This document shows, one piece after another, positions 16,557-25,017 of a DNA stretch of 64,000 nucleotides (within the stretch, counting starts at the first letter, position 1; each line of letters starts with the position of its first letter). The translations under genes and the position numbers were made by a program. The stretch is from CALVLD01 sp964467585 (GTDB lineage: Bacteria > Bacillota > Clostridia > Christensenellales > CAG-138). The notes under the pieces are model-generated. The model had not been told where the DNA came from. It searched no databases and was given only the letters and a program-made list of their open reading frames with translations. The stretch is from assembly GCA_964467585.1 (NCBI GenBank), contig CAYXRF010000010.1, forward strand, positions 1 to 64,000, read 5' to 3'.

Positions 16557-17240
16557 TCATCCCAGAAGAGATGCGATGGACGCTTCAAGAATTTCGTTGG
16601 TTGAAACCGTTGTACCCTCTCCGTTAAGCTCATATGAGAGATAGCCGACTGCCGATATCTGATACTCAAAATATTGCGGACGGATATTCTTAACAACGGC
16701 TGTATAGGTGAACGATGATTCACTCATTGAATATATAAGCGTGCCGTTAACCGTTACGTTGTGGTTGTTCGCGTTAATCACCGTGCAGAAGCTTGTGATT
16801 TTGTAATAATTCATTTCCGGCCCGTAAGCAACGCCGCGATAATTTACATACGACGAGTTGAACGTGACACGGAATGTGAAGCGCATATCCGCAAAACCGT
16901 CCTCTGTTGCCCTTGTGCGAAGCTGAACGCTGACCGCTTCAATTGTGGGCGGGAGGATATCCAACGTGTATGTGACTGTTACGGTAACATCGTCATCGGG
17001 CATTGTGCCCTCAACAACGAGAACATTTGCGGTGCAGCCCGCTATCACGGGGCTTGTGACGCTGTAAGCTGTGCCGAAAGCAACCTGCGCCGTGTAGGGG
17101 GCGGCAGCCACTTCACCGTTTGCATACACATAGTTGATTGTGAGTGTGTAATCGTTTGCGGTGTAGGTGACTGTTATGGTAACATCGTCATCGGGCATTG
17201 TGCCCTCAACAACGAGAACATTTGCGGTGTAATCTGACAT
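16557..17240 (-). CDS. MucBP-like repeat protein fragment without signal peptide
   Basis: 227 residues. It opens in the middle of a repeat (TANVLVVEGTMPDDDVTITV), continues with one full MucBP-type repeat of about 65 residues (YTLTINYVYANG ... GTMPDDDVTVTVTY), and ends with a 110-residue beta-rich domain. Such repeats occur in large exported adhesins, yet no signal peptide or anchor is present. The ATG at 17240 is poorly spaced from the strong AGGAGG (17262-17267 region), which better serves an ATG 8 bp upstream in another frame that stops after 14 codons. It is therefore probably a remnant, a frameshifted gene or a collapsed-repeat assembly. Confidence 0.5.
   Translation of the reverse strand: MSDYTANVLVVEGTMPDDDVTITVTYTANDYTLTINYVYANGEVAAAPYTAQVAFGTAYSVTSPVIAGCTANVLVVEGTMPDDDVTVTVTYTLDILPPTIEAVSVQLRTRATEDGFADMRFTFRVTFNSSYVNYRGVAYGPEMNYYKITSFCTVINANNHNVTVNGTLIYSMSESSFTYTAVVKNIRPQYFEYQISAVGYLSYELNGEGTTVSTNEILEASIASLLG
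16972..17034. repeat. 63-bp MucBP-encoding repeat, copy 1
   Basis: Nearly identical (one mismatch seen) to 17167-17229, offset 195 bp, that is, 65 codons in the same frame. It encodes TANVLVVEGTMPDDDVT-type repeat ends. Confidence 0.85.
17167..17229. repeat. 63-bp MucBP-encoding repeat, copy 2
   Basis: Partner of 16972-17034; it encodes the truncated first repeat at the protein N-terminus. Such high DNA identity is a common cause of repeat collapse in short-read assembly. Confidence 0.85.
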
Positions 17241-17267
17241 GACCTTTCATCCCTTTTTTCCTCCTAT

Positions 17268-17602
17268 AAAAATATGAAAATGTGGAAAGAGGCATACTAA
17301 AACGCCCCCAAATGGCGAACGGAGACCCCGCATAACGCCAAGCGCGGAAATGTGCCGACCGCAAAAGATCTGTGGATAACACCCTGCCGTGAAACGTTGC
17401 GGCGAAGGTCGTTTTTTTACGAGAATCCCTGCATTTTTGCGTGCGTACACGTATCCATATATGTATTATACAAATTGCAGCATAATATTTAGTGTGATAA
17501 AATATTTCATGCTAAACTACGCTCAATATTTGAAAATATACAAATACAATGCTGTACGCTGTTTGCTCAGTCATAAATATTGGGGAGCACGATGTTTTTT
17601 CC
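17268..17602. other. Gene-free AT-rich intergenic stretch
   Basis: About 330 bp upstream of both the MucBP-like gene and the zinc-ribbon gene. It becomes AT-rich after about 17440 and presumably holds promoters. A minus-strand TATAAT (17470-17465) has no good -35. No gene, RNA or repeat is recognised. Confidence 0.5.
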
Positions 17603-17631
17603 TTGACATATTGCTTTTTGCATAATATAAT
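17603..17631 (+). promoter_or_regulatory. Consensus sigma-A promoter
   Basis: TTGACA (17603-17608), 17-bp spacer, TATAAT (17626-17631): a perfect match. It drives the zinc-ribbon/DUF4190 gene 55 bp downstream. Confidence 0.85.
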
Positions 17632-17685
17632 CATGTTAGCTGCAGTATGCAGTTTATCATTTGAAACAACCCGGGGGTGTTTATT

Positions 17686-18406
17686 TTGAAAGTTTGTTCA
17701 AGCTGTGGTTCCGTCGGACAGGATTCCGACACTTTCTGCCGCAACTGCGGTGAAACCTACGCCGAGCAGCCCGCAGAGGATACGGCGGTTTTTGAAGGTC
17801 AGCCTGACACGTCCGACCAAAGCCCCGATCGGCAGAATCCCTATCAGAATCCGTATCAACGAAGCCCTTACGGGCAGAATCCGTATCAGCAAAACCCATA
17901 CGGGCAAAACACTTATCAGCAGAACCCGTATCAGCAGAACCCGTATCAGCAGAACCCGTATCAGCAGAACCCGTATCAGCAGANNNNNNNNNNNNNNNNN
18001 NNNNNNNNNNNNNNNNNNNNNNNNNNNNNNNNNNNNNNNNNNNNNNNNNNNNNNNNNNNNNNNNNNNNNNNNNNNNNNNNNNNACCCGTATCAACAGAAC
18101 CCGTATCAGCAGAACCCGTATCAGCAGAACCCGTATCCCTATCAGCCACCCATGCCAAGGGAATCCAACGGTATGGCAGTTGCAGGGTTTGTGCTTTCGT
18201 TCTTCTATATGTTTTCTGTTTTGGGGCTTGTGTTCAGCTGCTTGGGTCTGAGCAAGGCAAACAAGCTGCCGAGTAAAAAGGGCAAGGGGCTTGCCATAGC
18301 GGGGATTGTACTGAGCGGCATGGGCTTGGCACTGATGATACTTGTTTTAGTGACAGTTCTCAACGGCTCGGCTGCATCGTCTTCAATTAACTACTTCAGC
18401 ATATGA
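17686..18406 (+). CDS. Zinc-ribbon, QNPY-repeat, DUF4190 membrane protein (interrupted by gap)
   Basis: The likely start is TTG 17686, 7 bp after GGGGGTG; GTG 17677 is an alternative. The N-terminus is a zinc ribbon (CSSCGSVGQDSDTFCRNCG). A tyrosine-rich low-complexity arm of QNPYQ units follows, broken by 100 Ns. After the gap the coding continues in a different frame (QNPYPYQPPMPRESNG) and ends with two membrane segments of DUF4190 type (GMAVAGFVLSFFYMFSVLG and GKGLAIAGIVLSGMGLAL). The frame change is due to the arbitrary gap size, not to a real frameshift. The function of such proteins is unknown. A perfect promoter precedes it. Confidence 0.8.
17984..18083. other. Assembly gap, 100 Ns
   Basis: Exactly 100 Ns inside the CCGTATCAGCAGAA tandem repeat, which encodes QNPYQ. 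A fixed 100-N spacer means the true length is unknown; the repeat caused the break. Confidence 0.98.
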
Positions 18407-18435
18407 GCTGACCTCCTGCACTGACTTTTTTTAAA

Positions 18436-18486
18436 AAAGGCTGCCCGCGTGATGAAATCCTGCGGGCAGTTGTTTTTTGTTTTTTG
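18436..18486. terminator. Intrinsic terminator between convergent genes
   Basis: CTGCCCGC (18441-18448), 13-nt loop, GCGGGCAG, then TTGTTTTTTGTTTTTT. An A-tract (TTAAAAAA) on the other side makes it useful on the minus strand too. Confidence 0.85.
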
Positions 18487-18511
18487 ATTATCGGCTGTGA
18501 TGGCGATAGAG

Positions 18512-19717
18512 TCACTCTCCCATGTGCCTTTCTTTTGCGCGGGACTCAAGCTGCTTGAGAGTCTCCGAAGGGTTTTTAACCTTTGCAAGAAATATCATTG
18601 CCGCGATAATGTAAGGCTTGAACGACGCCTGACGATAAAGCGGGTCACGATAACGGTCAAACACGGATGCGGCTACCTCGCCGTGCGCGCACGAAACGTC
18701 TGTTATGTCGGCGGGAAGGCAATGCAGATACAGCGCCTTGCCCCCGTTTGTAAGGGACATCATTTCCTCGGTGCATTCCCAATCCTCATGCTTGGCATTT
18801 TGGGCAAGCAGCTCTTTTTCCAAAGCCTTTATGCCATCAAAATCACCGTTGCCGTAAAGCTCGGTGCGGCGTTCCATCGCCTTAAATGGCGCCCAGCTTT
18901 TTGGATAGACTATATCCGCACCCGCAAACGCCTGTTGCATTGAGTTGCATACGGTGAAGCTGCCGCCGCTTTGTTCGGCATTTTTATTAGCGACGTCAAT
19001 AACGTCGTCCATCACCTCATATCCCTCGGGATGCGCAAGCGTGACGTCCATGCCCATGCGGGTGAAAAGTCCAATAACTCCCTGAGGGACTGAAAGGGGC
19101 TTGCCATAGCTTGGAGAATACGCCCATGTCATAGCTACCTTTTTGCCCCTGAGGTTTTCAATCCCGCCAAACTCGTGAATCACATGAAGCAGATCCGCCA
19201 TTGTCTGTGTGGGATGGTCAATATCGCATTGCAGATTGACCAGAGTAGGCTTTTGCTCAAGCACCCCCGCGTTGTGACCGGCGGTTACGGCGTTGACGAC
19301 ATTATGCATATATGTGTTGCCCTTGCCTATGTACATATCGTCGCGTATGCCTATCACGTCCGCCATGAATGAAATCATGTTGGCAGTTTCGCGCACGGTC
19401 TCACCATGTGCAATCTGGCTTTTGCCCTCGTCAAGGTCCTGAACCTCAAGCCCCAGCAGATTGCAGGCGGAAGCAAAGCTGAAGCGCGTGCGTGTTGAAT
19501 TGTCGCGGAAAAGCGAAATACCCAAGCCGCTGTCGAATATTTTTGTGGAAACGTTATGCTCGCGCAGATGACGCAGAGCATCCGCAACGAGAAATACGGA
19601 ATTTATCTCGTCAATCGACTTTTCCCATGTGAGAAAAAAATCACCCTCGTACATTTTTGAGCTGTCAAGCACGTCAAGCTTGTTTGTATATGCGGAAACA
19701 TTGCAATTATCTTTCAT
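18512..19717 (-). CDS. ygeW: Knotted carbamoyltransferase, YgeW type
   Basis: 401 residues from the ATG at 19717, chosen because AGGAGGTTATCCGC gives a strong ribosome site; a longer upstream frame overlaps ygeY. The carbamoyl-phosphate site is FRDNSTRTRF (about 70-79), followed by HPTQTMADLLHV and HCLPADI, the three signatures of the aspartate/ornithine transcarbamylase superfamily. YgeW-type proteins have an extended knotted region and an unidentified substrate; in enterobacteria the gene sits in a purine/selenium-linked cluster with ygeY. Here it lies 14 bp downstream of ygeY, so the partnership is conserved. Confidence 0.92.
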   Translation of the reverse strand: MKDNCNVSAYTNKLDVLDSSKMYEGDFFLTWEKSIDEINSVFLVADALRHLREHNVSTKIFDSGLGISLFRDNSTRTRFSFASACNLLGLEVQDLDEGKSQIAHGETVRETANMISFMADVIGIRDDMYIGKGNTYMHNVVNAVTAGHNAGVLEQKPTLVNLQCDIDHPTQTMADLLHVIHEFGGIENLRGKKVAMTWAYSPSYGKPLSVPQGVIGLFTRMGMDVTLAHPEGYEVMDDVIDVANKNAEQSGGSFTVCNSMQQAFAGADIVYPKSWAPFKAMERRTELYGNGDFDGIKALEKELLAQNAKHEDWECTEEMMSLTNGGKALYLHCLPADITDVSCAHGEVAASVFDRYRDPLYRQASFKPYIIAAMIFLAKVKNPSETLKQLESRAKERHMGE

Positions 19718-19731
19718 TGCGGATAACCTCC

Positions 19732-21102
19732 TCAGCGAATATTGTTGTTTGTGGCGCCTGCGCGATACTCGCAGACGTCGTCTGTTTTTTCTTTTTGAGC
19801 GTAGATCGTGGGAGTCAACGCGTATACGGCTGCGCAGACAGCCAAGTCCTGCTTCCACGTTATCTCATTTGGAGCGTGCGCTTGTGACTCCGCGCCCGGT
19901 CCGAATCCCACGCAGGGGATCCCATAGCGTCCCTGAATTGAAACGCCGTTTGTTGAGAAAGTCCATTTATCAATAAGAGGGCGGCGGCGCTTATCCATTG
20001 CGGACGGCGCGCCTATGCGTTCCGCGCCGAAAAGCAGCCTGTGCGCATCCGCAACCGCCGCGACATGAGCGGAGCCTTCTTTATTTATCCATGTGGGAAA
20101 GTAGCATTCCGTATCATAAACCAGCCCTGTCCACGCGGGGCGATCGTACATATACATGCTGACCTTAACGTCATCACCGTACCTTTTGCAGGCGGGAAGC
20201 TGACGGATTTCATCCAGACAATAATCCCATGTCTCCCCCGCCGTCATACGACGGTCAAGCGACACCGCGCAGGAATCCGCAACCGCGCAGCGCGAAGGCG
20301 ATGTGTAGAATATCTGCGACGCAGTGACCGTGCCTCGTCCAAGGAAGCGGGCGTCCTCAAAGTGGTTGGGATTAAATTTGGGCTGCAGCATTTTTACAAG
20401 ACCCTTAATCTCATCCGCATCGGAGCAGCCGTTTTCGTTGAGTGAACGAACGTCCTGAAGAATGTCCGCCATCTTGTATATGGCGTTGTCGCCTCTTTCC
20501 GGCGCGGAGCCGTGACAGGAAACGCCGTGAACGTCCACTCTTATCTCCATCCTGCCCCTGTGACCGCGATACACGCCGCCGTCTGTCGGCTCGGTGGAAA
20601 CAACAAACTCCGGAACAAGCTTATCTTCATTATATATATATTGCCAGCAGAGACCATCGCAGTCCTCCTCCTGAACGGAGGCAACCACCAGTATCGAATA
20701 GCCCTCGGGTATCAGCCCCAGATCCTTCATTATTTTTGCGCCGTACACAGCGCTTACAACGCCGCCCTCCTGATCGGAGCCGCCGCGCCCGTATATGATT
20801 TCGTCCGTTTCATAGCCCTCGTATGGGTCGTTCGTCCAGTTTTTAATGTTGCCTATGCCAACGGTGTCGATATGCCCGTCAAAAGCTATCATGCGCTCTC
20901 CCGTGCCCATGCGCCCTATGGCGTTGCCCTGCGGGTCAATTTCTGCCTTGTCAAAGCCAAGTGACTCCATCTCGGCAATTGTGCGGCGAATAACGCCCTC
21001 CTCATGGCAGCTTTCACTCGGAATGCGAATCAGGTCGCGCAAAAACCTCGTCATTTGCGGCAGATAGCCGTTCGCCGCCTGCTTAATGCTTTCAGTATCC
21101 AT
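19732..21102 (-). CDS. ygeY: M20-family hydrolase, YgeY type
   Basis: 456 residues. Metal-site motifs of the M20 peptidase/deacylase fold are present: FDGHIDTVG (His-Asp), GRGGSDQEGG (bridging Asp), ASVQEEDCDG (catalytic Glu pair), VVSTEPTDG, and a terminal FGPGAESQAHAPNE (His). YgeY proteins are annotated as selenium-metabolism-linked hydrolases; the substrate is unproven, though a carbamoylated or acylated diaminopropionate-like compound has been suggested by the frequent presence of dpaL, which is missing here. Transcribed before ygeW from a promoter at 21171-21199. Confidence 0.92.
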   Translation of the reverse strand: MDTESIKQAANGYLPQMTRFLRDLIRIPSESCHEEGVIRRTIAEMESLGFDKAEIDPQGNAIGRMGTGERMIAFDGHIDTVGIGNIKNWTNDPYEGYETDEIIYGRGGSDQEGGVVSAVYGAKIMKDLGLIPEGYSILVVASVQEEDCDGLCWQYIYNEDKLVPEFVVSTEPTDGGVYRGHRGRMEIRVDVHGVSCHGSAPERGDNAIYKMADILQDVRSLNENGCSDADEIKGLVKMLQPKFNPNHFEDARFLGRGTVTASQIFYTSPSRCAVADSCAVSLDRRMTAGETWDYCLDEIRQLPACKRYGDDVKVSMYMYDRPAWTGLVYDTECYFPTWINKEGSAHVAAVADAHRLLFGAERIGAPSAMDKRRRPLIDKWTFSTNGVSIQGRYGIPCVGFGPGAESQAHAPNEITWKQDLAVCAAVYALTPTIYAQKEKTDDVCEYRAGATNNNIR

Positions 21103-21170
21103 ATAATATACCCTTTCGGTTGTTATCCTGACGTTTATGTGCCGACAGTCAGCGTCGCAGTGTGTGCATG

Positions 21171-21199
21171 ATTATATAGCATAAAACCAAATAAAACAA
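21171..21199 (-). promoter_or_regulatory. Promoter of ygeY-ygeW
   Basis: Minus-strand TTGTTT (21199-21194), 17-bp spacer, TATAAT (21176-21171), about 70 bp before the ygeY start. Confidence 0.6.
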
Positions 21200-21338
21200 G
21201 TGCATTTTAAGCGGTCGGATGTGTTTATGCGGACAGCTTGGTGCAGGGCTTTGGCTTTTATGCGGCTTGCGGCTTGCCGTCCATACGGCGTCACGCCTTG
21301 CGCATGGGGATCCAATTTTGCTTTTTGACCCCATTCCT

Positions 21339-21439
21339 CAATATGTTGCGTCCTGATGTCTTTTGCCTCAATATGTTGTGGTGAGGCGCCTACGCTATCA
21401 ACATATTGTGTCCTAAATGTAAAATTTCTCAATATATTG
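21339..21439 (+). promoter_or_regulatory. Array of four NrdR-box-like palindromes
   Basis: CAATATGTTG at 21339 and 21369, CAACATATTG at 21399, CAATATATTG at 21430. All fit the NrdR core CwATATATwG with at most one change, and the starts are 30, 30 and 31 bp apart, about three helical turns. NrdR is the dNTP-sensing repressor of ribonucleotide reductase genes and usually binds two such boxes at this spacing. The array lies 195 bp before nrdD. Four boxes instead of two is unusual. The remainder of the 530-bp gap (21200-21338) shows no gene. Confidence 0.8.
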
Positions 21440-21471
21440 CGGTAAAGTGCCAAAAAGAGTGCTAAAGACTA

Positions 21472-21501
21472 TTTACAGATGTGATATGATGATGCTATAA
21501 T
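21472..21501 (+). promoter_or_regulatory. Promoter of nrdD
   Basis: TTTACA (21472-21477), 18-bp spacer, TATAAT (21496-21501). The leader to the nrdD start is then about 125 nt. The nearest NrdR-like box is 32 bp upstream of the -35. Confidence 0.6.
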
Positions 21502-21633
21502 GGATATGGTTGAGATGTGAAGCCGCATATGAACGGGTGAATGTGCGCGGCGGTGCTTTCCATAAGGGGGCAGGGTGCTCAGCCGACCTAAAAAAATCAT
21601 TGCAGAGCTTTATATAAAGGGGGATAGTAAAAA

Positions 21634-24006
21634 ATGTATCGCGTAAAAAAACGTGACAACCATGAGGTCGATTTTGACCTGTCGAAAATATCAAACGCCA
21701 TCAGCCATGCGTTTGACGCCGAGAAGCGCAACTATAATCAGGATATAATTGATTTTTTGGCTTTGAAGGTGACCGCTGCTTTTGAACCGAAAATTAAGAA
21801 CGACACCATAGCAGTTGAGGACATTCAGGATTGTGTTGAGCAGGTGCTTATTCAGGCGGGCTATGCGGATGTTGCCAAGGCATACATACTCTACCGCAAG
21901 CAGCATGAAAAGGAGCGCATGATGCGCTCGACATACCTTGACTATCGTGATACCGTAAACAAGTATGTCAATGTAACCGATTGGCGTGTTAAAGAAAATT
22001 CAACCGTAACCTATTCCGTCGGTGGGCTTATACTCTCCAACAGCGGTGCGATTACCGCCAATTATTGGCTGAGTGAGGTCTATGATGAGGAGATTGCCAA
22101 CGCTCACCGCAGCTGCGAATTTCATCTGCACGACCTTTCAATGCTTACGGGCTACTGTGCCGGCTGGTCGCTGCGTCAGCTCATTGAGGAAGGGCTTTCG
22201 GGCGTGCCGGGCAAGATTACAAGCTCCCCCGCGAAGCATCTTTCTACACTCTGCAACCAGATGGTCAACTTTCTTGGCATAATGCAAAACGAGTGGGCGG
22301 GCGCACAGGCGTTCTCCTCCTTTGACACATACCTCGCCCCGTTTGTAAAAGCGGATAATTTGAGCTATGACGCCGTTAAAAAGTGCATCGAAAGCTTTAT
22401 ATATGGCGTTAACACGCCAAGCCGTTGGGGTACTCAGGCGCCGTTCTCTAACATCACACTTGATTGGACTATACCCGACGACCTCAAAAACGTTCCCGCG
22501 ATAGTCGGCGGCAAGCCGCAGAGCTTTACATACGGCGACTGCAAGGCGGAGATGGATTTGGTAAACAAGGCTTTTATTGAAACCATGATTGAGGGCGACG
22601 CCAACGGACGCGGCTTTCAGTACCCTATCCCCACATATTCAATCACAAAGGAGTTTGACTGGTCTGCAACCGAAAACAACCGTCTGCTGTTTGAAATGAC
22701 GGCAAAATACGGCACGCCGTACTTTTCAAACTTTGTCAACAGCGATATGAATCCCAGCGATATTCGCTCTATGTGCTGTCGCTTGCGGCTTGACCTGCGT
22801 GAGCTGCGTAAAAAATCGGGAGGTTTCTTTGGCAGCGGCGAATCAACGGGCAGCGTTGGCGTTGTAACTCTTAATATGCCAAGGCTTGCATACCTTGCGC
22901 AAAACAGAGAAGACTTCTATAAAAGGCTTGATCACCTTATGGACGTTGCCGCAAGAAGTCTGCACATAAAACGGACGGTTATCACCCGTCTTATGAACGA
23001 GGGGCTTTACCCCTACACACGCAGATACCTTGGGTCGTTTGACAACCACTTTTCAACAATCGGGCTTGTGGGCATGAACGAAGCGTGTCTTAACGCCAAC
23101 TGGCTGCACGAGAATATGACCAACGCCGACGCACAGGATTTTACCAAAGAGGTGTTGAACCATATGCGCGAAAGGCTTGCCGACTATCAGGAGAAATTCC
23201 CCGGAGAGCTTTACAATCTTGAGGCAACCCCCGCGGAATCCACCGCGTATCGCTTTGCGCGCTATGACGCTTCTCACTATCCCGACATAATCACCGCTGC
23301 TGAAAAGGGCGGCACGCCATACTACACCAACAGCTCGCATTTGCCCGTCGGCTATACTGACGATGTGTTTGAGGCGCTTGATATCCAGGATGAGCTTCAG
23401 ACGCTTTACACAAGCGGCACGGTGTTCCACGCCTTCCTCGGTGAAAAGCTTCCCTCTTGGGAAAGTGCGGCGACGCTTGTCCGCAAAATTGCGGAAAATT
23501 ATAAGCTGCCATACTACACGCTTTCTCCCACATATTCCGTCTGTCCCGACCACGGCTATCTTTCCGGCGAACAGTTTGAATGCCCACATTGCGGGCGCAA
23601 GACTGAGGTTTACAGCCGCATAACGGGCTATTACCGTCCCGTTCAAAACTGGAATGACGGCAAGAGTGAGGAATTTAAGGAGCGCAAGGTTTACAGTATG
23701 CTGGACTACGCCGCCTCCCGTGAGGCAAAGGAAGCGCGCAAGAGCGACTCCACAAAGGTGAGGCAGACAATATTGTTCACCACAAAGACCTGTCCCAACT
23801 GCAAAACAGCAATGGCGTATCTTGACAAGGCGGGCGTACCGTATGTCAAGGTGGATGCGGAGGAGGAGCCTGCGCTTTCCGTAAGCTATGGCGTCAGTCA
23901 GGCGCCTACACTCATTGTTACAGACGGAAACGAGCATCAGAAATATGTCGGCGTTGGCGACATACGCGGCTATATTGCAAAGCGCGCCGCCGCCGCAAAC
24001 GGATGA
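21634..24006 (+). CDS. nrdD: Anaerobic (class III) ribonucleotide reductase with C-terminal glutaredoxin domain
   Basis: 790 residues. Reduces ribonucleoside triphosphates to dNTPs using a glycyl radical. Domain order: ATP-cone (about 1-95, MYRVKKRDNHEVDFDLSKI...), the alpha/beta-barrel body, a zinc-type pair CPDHGYLSG.../CPHCG (about 640), the glycyl-radical loop RITGYYRPVQNWNDGK (about 662), then an extra redoxin domain from about 707 with LFTTKTCPNCKTAMAYLDKA (CPNC) and a cis-Pro motif SQAPTLIV. The fused redoxin and the next-door trxB point to disulphide reductant rather than formate (inference). The activase gene nrdG is not in this window. GGGGGA precedes the ATG. Confidence 0.96.
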   Translation: MYRVKKRDNHEVDFDLSKISNAISHAFDAEKRNYNQDIIDFLALKVTAAFEPKIKNDTIAVEDIQDCVEQVLIQAGYADVAKAYILYRKQHEKERMMRSTYLDYRDTVNKYVNVTDWRVKENSTVTYSVGGLILSNSGAITANYWLSEVYDEEIANAHRSCEFHLHDLSMLTGYCAGWSLRQLIEEGLSGVPGKITSSPAKHLSTLCNQMVNFLGIMQNEWAGAQAFSSFDTYLAPFVKADNLSYDAVKKCIESFIYGVNTPSRWGTQAPFSNITLDWTIPDDLKNVPAIVGGKPQSFTYGDCKAEMDLVNKAFIETMIEGDANGRGFQYPIPTYSITKEFDWSATENNRLLFEMTAKYGTPYFSNFVNSDMNPSDIRSMCCRLRLDLRELRKKSGGFFGSGESTGSVGVVTLNMPRLAYLAQNREDFYKRLDHLMDVAARSLHIKRTVITRLMNEGLYPYTRRYLGSFDNHFSTIGLVGMNEACLNANWLHENMTNADAQDFTKEVLNHMRERLADYQEKFPGELYNLEATPAESTAYRFARYDASHYPDIITAAEKGGTPYYTNSSHLPVGYTDDVFEALDIQDELQTLYTSGTVFHAFLGEKLPSWESAATLVRKIAENYKLPYYTLSPTYSVCPDHGYLSGEQFECPHCGRKTEVYSRITGYYRPVQNWNDGKSEEFKERKVYSMLDYAASREAKEARKSDSTKVRQTILFTTKTCPNCKTAMAYLDKAGVPYVKVDAEEEPALSVSYGVSQAPTLIVTDGNEHQKYVGVGDIRGYIAKRAAAANG

Positions 24007-24065
24007 ATAATTCAGTACCTGAATTGTTCAGTTTCTGAACCTACAATCGGTAAGGGAGCATACAA

Positions 24066-24983
24066 ATGCTTTATAACACAGTAATAATCGGCGCGGGTAT
24101 CGCGGGGCTTACCGCCTCTGTTTACCTGCGCCGCGCCGCAAAAACGGTGCTGCTTATTGAGGGCAACAGCCCCGGCGGGCAGATAACGCTTTCTCCAAAT
24201 GTTGAAAATTATCCTGCCGTGTCCGCCATATCGGGGGCGGAGCTTGCCGAAAGGATTGTCGGGCAGGCGGAGTCTCTGGGCGCAAATATAGAATATGACA
24301 CCGTCATATCGGTTGAAAAGACGTCAGACGGAATCTTTTTGATAAAAACGGAGTACGGCGAATTTGCGTCCCAAACCGTTATTATCGCAACGGGCTTGAA
24401 GCATCGACAGCTTGAAGCGGCGGGCGCCGACCGTTTTAAAGGCGGTGGGATATCCTATTGTGCTGTGTGTGACGGCTCATTCTTTCGCGGACTTGACGTA
24501 GCCGTTATTGGCGGCGGCAACACGGCGCTTTCGGAGGCAATCTACCTTGCGGATATCTGCAAAAATGTCTATCTCGTTCACAGGAGGGACGCATATCGCG
24601 CCGAGAGCGCAGTTGTGGAGCGCATGAAGGCAAAGTCCAACATCGTTAGGGTTGAAAACAGCGTCGTCGCTTCGGTAAACGGCACGCTTCGGGTTGAGTC
24701 CGTCACCGTAAAAAGCGTGTTGGACGGTTCCCTGCGTGACATTCCCGTTTGCGGCATATTCGTTGCGCTTGGGCATATCCCTCTTAACAAGCCGTTTGAA
24801 AATATTACACGGCTTGATGGTGAGGGCTTTATAGCTGCGGATGAAAGCTGCACAACGGATACCGACGGTGTTTTTGTTGCGGGAGACTGCCGCACTAAAT
24901 CGGTGCGACAGCTAACCACGGCCGCAGCAGACGGTGCGGTTGCAGCGCTTGCCGCCGCAAAATACATTGATATGAATTTTTGA
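24066..24983 (+). CDS. trxB: Thioredoxin reductase-like flavoprotein
   Basis: 305 residues, the standard length. Transfers electrons from NAD(P)H through FAD to a CxxC disulphide and on to thioredoxin or glutaredoxin-like partners. FAD site GAGIAGLTASVYLRR, redox-active YCAVCDGSFFRG (CAVC), nucleotide site GGGNTALSEA, and C-terminal FAD motif FVAGDCRTKSVRQLTTA are all present. The position after GGNT that sets NADPH versus NADH preference lies in VYLVHRRDAYRAE, the HRR form usual for NADPH. It follows nrdD by 59 bp, so its likely client is the redoxin domain of NrdD. Confidence 0.95.
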   Translation: MLYNTVIIGAGIAGLTASVYLRRAAKTVLLIEGNSPGGQITLSPNVENYPAVSAISGAELAERIVGQAESLGANIEYDTVISVEKTSDGIFLIKTEYGEFASQTVIIATGLKHRQLEAAGADRFKGGGISYCAVCDGSFFRGLDVAVIGGGNTALSEAIYLADICKNVYLVHRRDAYRAESAVVERMKAKSNIVRVENSVVASVNGTLRVESVTVKSVLDGSLRDIPVCGIFVALGHIPLNKPFENITRLDGEGFIAADESCTTDTDGVFVAGDCRTKSVRQLTTAAADGAVAALAAAKYIDMNF

Positions 24984-25017
24984 CGCTGCGGCGTTGCGCC
25001 TGAAGCGGAGGGTCCTT

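Noticed and set aside
17686..18406. Apparent frameshift in the QNPY zinc-ribbon gene
   Set aside because: The frame change coincides with the fixed 100-N gap, whose length is arbitrary.
21339..21439. Evenly spaced repeats considered as a CRISPR array
   Set aside because: The repeated part is only 10 bp and palindromic, one copy is inverted, and spacers are too short; NrdR-type boxes explain it better.
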